Below, piece after piece: positions 15,566 through 22,138 of a stretch of 41,259 nucleotides of DNA (position 1 is its first letter; the number at the start of each line of letters is the position of its first letter). Both the position numbers and the translations under genes were made by a program. The stretch comes from Xanthomonas cassavae CFBP 4642 (GTDB lineage Bacteria > Pseudomonadota > Gammaproteobacteria > Xanthomonadales > Xanthomonadaceae), in NCBI RefSeq assembly GCF_000454545.1, contig NZ_CM002139.1:3905811-3947069 (forward strand), given 5' to 3'. Below the pieces are notes generated by a model. That model ran no database searches and was not told the origin of the DNA. It saw nothing but the letters and a program-made list of their open reading frames with translations.

Positions 15566-15609
15566 TTGGTGACGCTGCGGCCGCCGGCGCCGGCGAGATC
15601 CGTGACCAA
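15566..15609. repeat. 44-bp dyad element R4
   Basis: Arms TTGGTGACG and CGTGACCAA with a 26-bp GC-rich centre that contains CGCCGGCGCCGGCG. The right half GCCGGCGAGATC is shared with the element at 29826. Confidence 0.7.
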
Positions 15610-15633
15610 CTGAGGCTGACCAGCTCGGCCGAC

Positions 15634-15677
15634 TTGATGACAAAAACCCGCGATCGAGCGCGGGTCTTTGTCACCAA
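15634..15677. repeat. 44-bp dyad element R3, terminator-like centre
   Basis: Arms TTGATGACA and TGTCACCAA. The 26-bp centre itself pairs (ACCCGCG/CGCGGGT), so it may end virB11 transcription. Confidence 0.75.
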
Positions 15678-15691
15678 AAAGCCGGCAGTGA

Positions 15692-15735
15692 TTGGTGACA
15701 GCGCGACGACCTGGCCAGCTCGTGACTGTCGCCAA
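15692..15735. repeat. 44-bp dyad element R2
   Basis: Arms TTGGTGACA and TGTCGCCAA around GACCTGGCCAGC. It ends two bases before the virB11 stop codon on the minus strand. Confidence 0.75.
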
Positions 15736-15737
15736 CA

Positions 15738-16811
15738 TCACGCCTCGATCTTGCCAAGCGCTCGCTTGGCATCGGGGTCGTACCAAAGCTCGGTGATGTG
15801 CCGGCCAAAGCCACCTTCGTCGGTGTCGTTGGTGATATGCACCACGACATCGACAACCAGGTGCAGCAGCCGGCGGATCACCGGATACGGCAACTGGCGC
15901 CCCTGGCGGTTCTGCAGAACCATCAAGGCCAGCCGTTCAAAGGCCAGGTCGCACGACCCCGCATGCACGCTAGTAATGCTGCCACGGTGACCCGAGGCCG
16001 CGACGTTCAGGAAGTCGTAGGTTTCGCCGCTACGCAGCTCCGCCAGGAGGATGCGCGTCGGCTTCATGCGAAGGCAACTCTTCAGCAGCGACGCCGGAGT
16101 GACGATCGCGCCATCCTCTTCATTCGCCTCGCTCTTGTAGAACAGATGCACGTGGTTCGGATGGTCTGGCAGGATCAGCTCGGGCGTGTCCTCGATCGTG
16201 ATGAGGCGTTGGTCGCAAGGAATTTCCTGCATCAACGCCTTCATGAACGTTGTCTTGCCCGAGCCGGTCTCGCCGGCGACGACGATCACTTTGTCCAACT
16301 GGACTGCACGCCGGAGGAAGCCGAGCGTGTCGCCGGTCGAGCGCAGTTCCAGCAGCTCACGCTCTGCACTCGTCAGGCCGGTTGATACCGGCCTGACGTG
16401 CTTGAAAAAGCCCTGGCGGTTGTAGTCCTCCAGGTTGCGCCGACTGAGCGATGGCTTGCGGATCGTGTACGAGTACGTCCCGTGTTCGCAGGCATCCGGC
16501 CGAACAATTTGCACGCGCTCGCCATCGGGAAGGATGCCTGAGAGGATCGGCTTGGCATCATCCAGCGTATCGTTGCCGTATCTGGCAATGGCAGTGCCAA
16601 GCGACTCCAGGTGTGCATACGTCAGCCCAGGTTCTTCGTGACGCTCCCAGTGACTTTCGCGCTCGATAAAGACTTCACCCGGCCGATTGACGCATATCTC
16701 GGTAATGGAGCTATCGCTCATCCATGGTCTCAGCGGCTCCATCAAATGTCGTACAGACGACGCTCGATCGAACCCCACTCCACCAGTTTCATTTTCAACG
16801 GTTCTGGACAT
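15738..16811 (-). CDS. virB11: VirB11 traffic ATPase
   Basis: A hexameric secretion ATPase of 357 residues that powers pilus assembly and substrate transfer. Walker A is GETGSGKTT at about residues 180-188, followed by EDTPELILP and the His-box-like GHRGSITSVHAG. The start chosen is ATG 16811 (GGAG about ten bases upstream), 25 bases after the virB10 stop. An in-frame ATG at 16862 would overlap virB10. The region upstream repeats its own first codons (MSRP and MSRT, each encoded next to GTCCAGA/GTCCAGAACC), suggesting a small local duplication of the start. Confidence 0.9.
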   Translation of the reverse strand: MSRTVENETGGVGFDRASSVRHLMEPLRPWMSDSSITEICVNRPGEVFIERESHWERHEEPGLTYAHLESLGTAIARYGNDTLDDAKPILSGILPDGERVQIVRPDACEHGTYSYTIRKPSLSRRNLEDYNRQGFFKHVRPVSTGLTSAERELLELRSTGDTLGFLRRAVQLDKVIVVAGETGSGKTTFMKALMQEIPCDQRLITIEDTPELILPDHPNHVHLFYKSEANEEDGAIVTPASLLKSCLRMKPTRILLAELRSGETYDFLNVAASGHRGSITSVHAGSCDLAFERLALMVLQNRQGRQLPYPVIRRLLHLVVDVVVHITNDTDEGGFGRHITELWYDPDAKRALGKIEA

Positions 16812-16836
16812 CACACACGCTCCAATAGTGTTAATT

Positions 16837-17973
16837 TCACTGGGTCTGGACATCGTAAACACTCGAAAAGTCGAGATCGCGGGCGATGAAAATCGCGATT
16901 TGCTCGCCTTGGTTCTTGTAGAGGGTAGGGGGAATGTTGATGGTGTTCTTCAGCGCCTCCGCTGCCATGTTGCTACTGGCCTCGCCAGTCGAGTTGAAAT
17001 TGAACTGATTGCTGCCGCTGCTGCTGCCGTTCCCTTGCGTCGCGAAACGCGCAGTGTCGTCCACCAGGCTCAGCATCAAGGCGCCGCCGAACCGCTTCCA
17101 GAAATGGTTATCCACGTAACCGGGCAGTCCAGCGCCACCGAGCGCGTCAGCGCCGGGCGAGTCGAGATTGACGACGACGCCATTCGGCGTCTTGACCCGC
17201 GTCCACAGCACGTAGATCCGCGCCATGCCTTGGCGCATGTTCGACTGATACTCGCCGGTGACCGTCGAGCCGCGCTCGATGAGCAGCACCTTGCCGTTGT
17301 CGCTGAAAATGTTGCGGGTGACCACGCACGCGGTCATCCCCGGCACGGTGGAGTCGAGCCGTGTTTGCAACGCGCAGTCGATGGAACTGCCCTTCGCCAG
17401 GATGAAATTGCGATTGCCGATCATCCCGGCCTTGCGGGCGTCAGTCTTCGTGCCGCTCAGGAGGCTCGCCATCGGGCCACCGCCATCGGTGCCGGAAGGC
17501 TCCAGGCCGAGTCGTGCGCCGGCGCCTGCCGCGCTCTGCGCGCCGCTGGCGCCGCCACCCGAGGCCGCATCGTCGCTGACCACCATCAAGGACGAGGCCG
17601 ACTTGTCCAACTTGGCCGGTGGGCGGGCTTCCTCGCCAGTGGCGCTGCCGGGAACCGAGGGCGCCGTCGCTGTCGGCTGCACGCCAGGCACGGCCTCCGC
17701 CGGCGCTGGAGGCGTGGGAGACGCAGGCGGTGCGGTGAACGACCTGGCCGGTAGCGCCGGCGCCTCCATGGAGGCTTTCTTGGTGGCCGCTGCGGACTTC
17801 TTGCCCGTGTACTTCAACAGCGCCAGCGACACGAGTGCCATCAAGATCACGATGACCCCGATGACGAACGCGACTTTCATGCCTCTACCGCGCTGACTGT
17901 CATTGACGCTCGGCATTCCACGTTCGCCAGGCAGGGCCGCCAGCTCGGGTTGAGTATTTGCCTCGCTCATCAC
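16837..17973 (-). CDS. virB10: VirB10 channel scaffold protein
   Basis: A 378-residue TrbI/VirB10 protein that links inner-membrane energy to the outer-membrane pore. A short cytoplasmic tail precedes one membrane segment (VAFVIGVIVILMALVSLALL, about 30-50), then a Pro-rich periplasmic stretch and the C-terminal beta-barrel domain (GSSIDCALQTRLDSTVPGM, VLLIERGSTVTGEYQS, VPNG-like motifs). The start overlaps the virB9 stop by ATGA. It forms the core complex with VirB7 and VirB9. Confidence 0.92.
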   Translation of the reverse strand: MMSEANTQPELAALPGERGMPSVNDSQRGRGMKVAFVIGVIVILMALVSLALLKYTGKKSAAATKKASMEAPALPARSFTAPPASPTPPAPAEAVPGVQPTATAPSVPGSATGEEARPPAKLDKSASSLMVVSDDAASGGGASGAQSAAGAGARLGLEPSGTDGGGPMASLLSGTKTDARKAGMIGNRNFILAKGSSIDCALQTRLDSTVPGMTACVVTRNIFSDNGKVLLIERGSTVTGEYQSNMRQGMARIYVLWTRVKTPNGVVVNLDSPGADALGGAGLPGYVDNHFWKRFGGALMLSLVDDTARFATQGNGSSSGSNQFNFNSTGEASSNMAAEALKNTINIPPTLYKNQGEQIAIFIARDLDFSSVYDVQTQ

Positions 17974-18848
17974 TTCACCTCACCGGACTTGATGACACGT
18001 TCCACGCCCGGAACCGTCGTCCCAGTGTTGGTCGGCACGCCGTCCATGTTGTAAGAATCGTTATAGATACCGACGACTGCCGATCCGAGGCGCAACACCA
18101 TTTCACGGGCGACACGGTGCACGACCAGAATATCCGGCGCGCTCGGATCGACATTCGCATTGACGATGCTTTCCGACTTGTCGCCGGCGACGAGGAAGAC
18201 GGTCGGAAAGTCGCGGTTGTTCGGGAAACGTAGGTACGTGAACCGACCATCGTCGTAGGCCATCGACGGCGCGATGGCCTCCGAATCCTCGCCAACCTGC
18301 ATCGAGTAATGCCAGTTCATCGGCGCCGGCTTCGCCGCCAGGCGTGCCTCCGCCTCCTTCTTGTCGGCCTGGCGCGCCTTCGCCCGCGCCTCATCTGCCG
18401 GGTAGCGGAACTCCACACGGTAGGCGACGCGTTGGTTGCGCGCCGGTGCCCCGTCGTTGCTACCAGGCAGCAATTGGAGATCGAAGTCGTAAAGCCGCTG
18501 GTCAGTGGTCACCATCAAGTTGGTGTTCCACTTCCCAGCTTCCGGCGCCATGACTTGACCGTCATTGCCGCCGGTCTTTACCGACTTCGGCTTGAGGAAC
18601 AGGATGTTCCCGCTCTTGCGGAACTCCCAGCCCTGCGAAAAGCCGGTGCCAACATCCACGATGTTCTCGCCAGGGGCGAAAACAATACGCACGCCGAGGC
18701 CAGGCAGAGCCCGCACCAGCACAACGTCGCCGACGTTGTAGTTGACGTACTGAATGCGGTTGTCGAATCGTGAACTGGACGGAACATCCATCGCGAAGGC
18801 TGGGACCGACACCAGCACAGCCGCGAGCGCGAGAGATAGGCGCTTCAT
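17970..18848 (-). CDS. virB9: VirB9 outer-membrane core protein
   Basis: A 292-residue TrbG/VirB9 family protein. A signal peptide (LALAAVLVSVPAFA) is followed by the N-terminal beta domain (RIQYVNYNVGDVVLVRALPG) and the C-terminal domain (RFTYLRFPNNRDFPTVFLV, VVHRVAREMVLRLGSAVVGI), which binds VirB7. A charged helix (EARAKARQADKKEAEARLA) forms the linker. Start and stop overlap virB8 and virB10 by ATGA, so 7-8-9-10 are coupled. Confidence 0.92.
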   Translation of the reverse strand: MKRLSLALAAVLVSVPAFAMDVPSSSRFDNRIQYVNYNVGDVVLVRALPGLGVRIVFAPGENIVDVGTGFSQGWEFRKSGNILFLKPKSVKTGGNDGQVMAPEAGKWNTNLMVTTDQRLYDFDLQLLPGSNDGAPARNQRVAYRVEFRYPADEARAKARQADKKEAEARLAAKPAPMNWHYSMQVGEDSEAIAPSMAYDDGRFTYLRFPNNRDFPTVFLVAGDKSESIVNANVDPSAPDILVVHRVAREMVLRLGSAVVGIYNDSYNMDGVPTNTGTTVPGVERVIKSGEVK

Positions 18849-19600
18849 CGCGTGCCCTCCGTCGTCAACTCCGGATCGGCGCGATAGCTCGTGACCTGGA
18901 AGCCGAGGGGATTGGTCAGCCGTGCGGACTCTTTCAAGACCGATGGGTTCTGGTACTTGTAGGCGATCGTCGCGATCCAGCGCGTGACCTGCCCACGGCC
19001 GGTTTCTTCGGCTCGCTTTGTCGTCTTTATGAACCTGACCGTGCCGACGCCATCGCCATTAGGAACAACGCTGACAATCTCAACCGTCGCACGGACCTGC
19101 GATCCGAATTTCTTGTCCAGCGCGTTGTCGCCGGTGAACAGCTCGCCGTATGCCTTAGCGACATTGGCCGCCGACAGAAGGCCTACCGTGTCGTAGTCCT
19201 TTTGCAGCGTGTACCAGTCGTAGGTCTCGCGGGCGCGCACGTACTGGGCCAGCCAATACCGGTCCATCGCCTCGTCGTATCCCACGCCCTTGGTATCGAG
19301 CGCGGTGACGAGATCAGGCACGCCCGTCGCGCTGTCCACGCGGATAACGTAGGGAATGCTTTCCTTCAGCGGTGCCATGACCGCAATGCCTATCGCCATG
19401 AGGACGAAGGCGACGCCGAACGCGCCGGCGACGCGCCAGGCGCGCCGCTCAGATTGTTCCAGGGCAAGCGTGCGGGAAGCTTCCCAACCGATCGCCTGAG
19501 CGTAATGCGGACTGTCTTCAGCCGTGACCTGAGTGTGCGCGCCGTCGGCGCTTTGCGACATGGTGGAATGCACCTTTGCGGGCTTATTGCGTCCGAACAT
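18845..19600 (-). CDS. virB8: VirB8 inner-membrane assembly factor
   Basis: A bitopic inner-membrane protein of about 251 residues. The membrane segment is AGAFGVAFVLMAIGIAVMAP, followed by the periplasmic VirB8 domain (SIPYVIRVDSATGVPDLVT, RETYDWYTLQKDYDTVGLL, TRWIATIAYKYQNPS). ATG 19600 is preferred because AGGGGG lies at the right distance; ATG 19606, overlapping the virB7 stop, is an alternative two codons longer. It nucleates channel assembly and contacts VirB4, VirB9 and VirB10 in known systems. Confidence 0.9.
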   Translation of the reverse strand: MFGRNKPAKVHSTMSQSADGAHTQVTAEDSPHYAQAIGWEASRTLALEQSERRAWRVAGAFGVAFVLMAIGIAVMAPLKESIPYVIRVDSATGVPDLVTALDTKGVGYDEAMDRYWLAQYVRARETYDWYTLQKDYDTVGLLSAANVAKAYGELFTGDNALDKKFGSQVRATVEIVSVVPNGDGVGTVRFIKTTKRAEETGRGQVTRWIATIAYKYQNPSVLKESARLTNPLGFQVTSYRADPELTTEGTR

Positions 19601-19602
19601 GG

Positions 19603-19773
19603 TCATTCCCCCTGCGCAGAGCTGGTCGGCTGCTGTGTGACCGGGGCTTGCGCCGGGATCTGCTTGTTCACCGGCACGCGTGCCCGTCCCTCTAGTGCCG
19701 GGACGACGGCTGCGTTGCTCGCACATCCCGCCAGCATGGCGACAAGGCAAAGCAAGGTAATGCACTGTTTCAT
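19603..19773 (-). CDS. virB7: VirB7-like lipoprotein
   Basis: A 56-residue lipoprotein: signal peptide MKQCITLLCLVAMLAGC with the lipobox Cys at residue 17, then a short polar region that contains GRARVPVN (29-36). The start has AAGGA immediately upstream. Position before virB8 and length are typical of VirB7, which anchors VirB9 in the outer membrane. It is the first gene of the virB7-11 transcription unit, downstream of operator site B. Confidence 0.85.
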   Translation of the reverse strand: MKQCITLLCLVAMLAGCASNAAVVPALEGRARVPVNKQIPAQAPVTQQPTSSAQGE

Positions 19774-19821
19774 ATCCTTAATCCTGGGAATGCGGGAGCC
19801 AAATTGTACCATTTGACCTAT

Positions 19822-19840
19822 CCAATATGGGTAATATTGG
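19822..19840. promoter_or_regulatory. operator site B, CCAA-N11-TTGG
   Basis: TCCAATAT and ATATTGGA form perfect 8-bp arms around GGGTA, 48 bases upstream of virB7. On the minus strand an extended -10-like TGGTACAAT follows downstream, as TACAAT also follows site C. Confidence 0.75.
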
Positions 19841-19851
19841 AATTCGCAAGG

Positions 19852-19889
19852 CAAAAAAAAGCCGCCCAGGCAGTCATTGCCTGAGCGGT
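19852..19889 (-). terminator. Rho-independent terminator after virB6
   Basis: On the minus strand CCGCTCAGGCA and TGCCTGGGCGG pair around ATGAC and are followed by eight T. It ends the virB2-virB6 unit and separates it from the virB7 promoter. Confidence 0.9.
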
Positions 19890-19895
19890 TACTGG

Positions 19896-20975
19896 TTAAT
19901 TGCTGATAGATCCGCCGTGTGCGCGGCCCCAATTCTTGCCGACATTGTCGAGGACATGCTGCATATACGATGGGTTCCACATCGTGTTGCCGGCGATAAA
20001 ATGATTAGTTCGGCCAGCCGTGACCATCATGCCGGACTCAAGATCGCGACGAGTGGACACGGGATTGACCGCCCCAACAACGGCCGAACCCACACCGGAT
20101 GCGCGGGCCGCCAGTCCACCTAATGTAATCGCGGCCGAGGTCATGCCTCCGCCAAGTGCCCCACCTTTCTGATAGGCGACGTACATCAGCCACAACATGA
20201 CCACTGTGATTGCAATCAGGCGCAAAGAGTCAAAGAACGGGCTTGCATCCGGGCTGTCAATATTGGTGGCGGAAACCACTGCAACGAAGACCTTCATAGC
20301 AAAGGCCAGTACTGCACTAACCAAAGCGATTTGTAGAACGGTGGTAATTACCTCCCCAAACCAGCGATCAAAGAACTCCTTCGTGACCGGCCACATAAGC
20401 AGCATGACGAAGAACGGCCCGATACCCAGGAGCAATTCAAGCACGAACTTCGCTGACACAATCATTGCGCCAGCGGGGATCGCAATAATAAGTGTTGCCA
20501 TCGCAATGATGATCGCCTCGAAATACTCGCCGAACATCATCCCGATCTCAGTAATACCCCTATCCGCCGCGCGATTCCAAAGCTCGCCGGCTAAATCCCA
20601 GCCTTTGCCAACCGACTCGTCAATAACTTGATAGACCGTCGAAGGGTTGGCGCCATATTTTCCTGCAAATGCCTGTGTGATACCGGTCTCTAGATCGTGA
20701 CCGGCAGATACCACGAAATCCATATAAGTGCTTGAGTTCAGAGCAATTGCGCTGATTAGAAGAAATTTTCCGGCAGAAAGCATGAACTGTGAAAATGGCC
20801 CATCGACGCGACCCAGGGCCATTAAAATCCCCATGACGGAATAATAGAGCGTGCCCATCAGTACAGCCGTCGCTGTAACCTTGACGATCACGGCCGGAAC
20901 CGTGGTTTCAACATAGGCACCAATGGCACTGGTGATGCAGTCGCCTGTGAATTGAAAAATCATGGGATCGGACAT
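19896..20975 (-). CDS. virB6: VirB6 polytopic inner-membrane channel protein
   Basis: A 359-residue TrbL/VirB6 family protein with at least five hydrophobic segments (VLMGTLYYSVMGILMAL, AIIIAMATLIIAIPAGAMIV, LLLGIGPFFVMLLMWPV, TTVLQIALVSAVLAFAM, LIAITVVMLWLMYVAY). The motif FFDRWFGEV in the central loop fits the family. The C-terminal tail is hydrophilic. It forms part of the inner-membrane translocation path. It has a lower GC content than the neighbouring virB genes. Confidence 0.9.
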   Translation of the reverse strand: MSDPMIFQFTGDCITSAIGAYVETTVPAVIVKVTATAVLMGTLYYSVMGILMALGRVDGPFSQFMLSAGKFLLISAIALNSSTYMDFVVSAGHDLETGITQAFAGKYGANPSTVYQVIDESVGKGWDLAGELWNRAADRGITEIGMMFGEYFEAIIIAMATLIIAIPAGAMIVSAKFVLELLLGIGPFFVMLLMWPVTKEFFDRWFGEVITTVLQIALVSAVLAFAMKVFVAVVSATNIDSPDASPFFDSLRLIAITVVMLWLMYVAYQKGGALGGGMTSAAITLGGLAARASGVGSAVVGAVNPVSTRRDLESGMMVTAGRTNHFIAGNTMWNPSYMQHVLDNVGKNWGRAHGGSISN

Positions 20976-20987
20976 GTTTATAGCCTC

Positions 20988-21233
20988 TTAGAACTTCACC
21001 GGCTTCAAAGGAGTATAACCACGCCTCGCGTTCAACACTTCGTTCTCGGCGTGACCTGCGTTGATGCAGTTTGGCGATAACCCCTTATCGCCGGGGTTAT
21101 TCTTACAAGCCGCCAACGTCGAAGCCCGCAGCTCCTTGTCGGCCTTGTATTCCGAAACCGTCCGAGTCGGTTCGCTGTCGCCGCATCCAGCCAACGAAAG
21201 CATGAGCAAAGCGATAAACAAAACCTTATACAT
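20988..21233 (-). CDS. EexN-like entry-exclusion lipoprotein
   Basis: An 81-residue lipoprotein: MYKVLFIALLMLSLAGC with the lipidated Cys at residue 17. The body matches the EexN family pattern: TVSEYKADKELR, then LAACKNNPGDKGLSPNCINA with two cysteines. Such proteins reduce redundant conjugation into cells that already carry the plasmid. Its last 15 residues, LNARRGYTPLKPVKF, mirror the end of VirB5 (LNARRGYSALQPVQF) encoded directly upstream, an unusual shared tail. It sits between virB5 and virB6, the usual place for such genes. Confidence 0.8.
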   Translation of the reverse strand: MYKVLFIALLMLSLAGCGDSEPTRTVSEYKADKELRASTLAACKNNPGDKGLSPNCINAGHAENEVLNARRGYTPLKPVKF

Positions 21234-21247
21234 GGCTGAAATACCCC

Positions 21248-21955
21248 TCAGAACTGGACTGGCTGCAACGCGGAATATCCGCGCCGGGCATTGAGCTTGG
21301 CGTTGATCTCGCGCTGGCGCTGCTCCTGAAGCTTCTCATCAGCCTGCGCCATCATCTGGAACAACTGGAGCTTGGTCTGCTCGTTGGCGATCATGGCTTG
21401 CTCGGACGCGATGCGTCCTTGCAGCTCGGCGATCGCCTTCGGGTCTTGCGTCTGGTTGATCTGGCCCATGAGCGAGTTGATTTGATCCAGACGCGATTTC
21501 GCGGCGGCATACGCCTCGCCGGCGAACGCCTTGTCCTGCGCAGGCTTCACCGCTGCGGCCTCGCACGCGGTGCGCTGCGCTCCGGCCGCCATACGCCCGC
21601 AGGCGTCGAAAACCTTGTTGGCGTCGTAGATTGCCGCTGCGGAGCCGCTAAGGCCGTTGTAGCCACCGGTGCGGACGGAGTCGTAGACCTTTTGCCAGTC
21701 GGACGGCAGATAGTCGCGCAGCGCAGGGTTATTCATGATCTGACCCAGGCCGCGCGGGCCAGTGACTGCGTCGTATTGCTTCTGCATTTGGTTAATCTGG
21801 CTGACCATCTGGTCGTATTGGGCCTTCCACTTGGCCATGGTCTCAATCTGATTGGTGATTGCCGGCACGTCGGCGATCACCGTCACCGGGACACCGGCGA
21901 ACGCCGTGCCCGAGAGGGCAAGCGTGGCGGCCAGGATCAATGCGTACTTCTTCAT
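21248..21955 (-). CDS. virB5: VirB5 minor pilin
   Basis: A secreted 235-residue VirB5 family protein found at the pilus tip. The signal peptide is KKYALILAATLALSGTAFA. The helical hairpin typical of the family is seen in ITNQIETMAKWKAQYDQMVS, followed by the globular insert (GLGQIMNNPALRDYLPSDWQ, with Cys in FDACGRM and RTACEAA) and a long C-terminal helix (DQINSLMGQINQTQDPKAIA through MMAQADEKLQEQRQREINAK). The start is preceded by GAGGTAGCGCT, the same leader as the small ORF upstream. Confidence 0.88.
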   Translation of the reverse strand: MKKYALILAATLALSGTAFAGVPVTVIADVPAITNQIETMAKWKAQYDQMVSQINQMQKQYDAVTGPRGLGQIMNNPALRDYLPSDWQKVYDSVRTGGYNGLSGSAAAIYDANKVFDACGRMAAGAQRTACEAAAVKPAQDKAFAGEAYAAAKSRLDQINSLMGQINQTQDPKAIAELQGRIASEQAMIANEQTKLQLFQMMAQADEKLQEQRQREINAKLNARRGYSALQPVQF

Positions 21956-21967
21956 AGCGCTACCTCG

Positions 21968-22126
21968 TCAGTTGGATTTCTTGGACGTCACCACAAGCGA
22001 CTGGCTTCGCTCGTCGACTTTGATGATCTTGTACTCGTCTTCGGTCACCTTAAAACCGTCCACGTACTCGTGATAATCGGCCTTCGGGTTCGGCAGATAA
22101 ATCTCGGTCGCGACCTGCTGATTCAT
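21968..22126 (-). CDS. small ORF made from a partial duplication of the virB4 3' end
   Basis: A 52-residue reading frame between virB4 and virB5. It starts [18 protein letters not shown], matching VirB4 from [20 protein letters not shown] to EYKIIK, and ends LVVTSKKSN, matching the VirB4 C-terminus (RVVASKKSN). The roughly 60 residues between these two parts of VirB4 are missing. It has its own ribosome site and start in the repeated leader TGACGAGGTAGCGCTATG, present before both this ORF and virB5. It may be translated, or it may be a neutral scar of recombination. Confidence 0.6.
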   Translation of the reverse strand: MNQQVATEIYLPNPKADYHEYVDGFKVTEDEYKIIKVDERSQSLVVTSKKSN

Positions 22127-22138
22127 AGCGCTACCTCG

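Noticed and set aside
15566..15735. 44-bp dyads as integron attC sites
   Set aside because: They lack the RYYYAAC and GTTRRRY boxes and their extrahelical layout, and no integrase is present.
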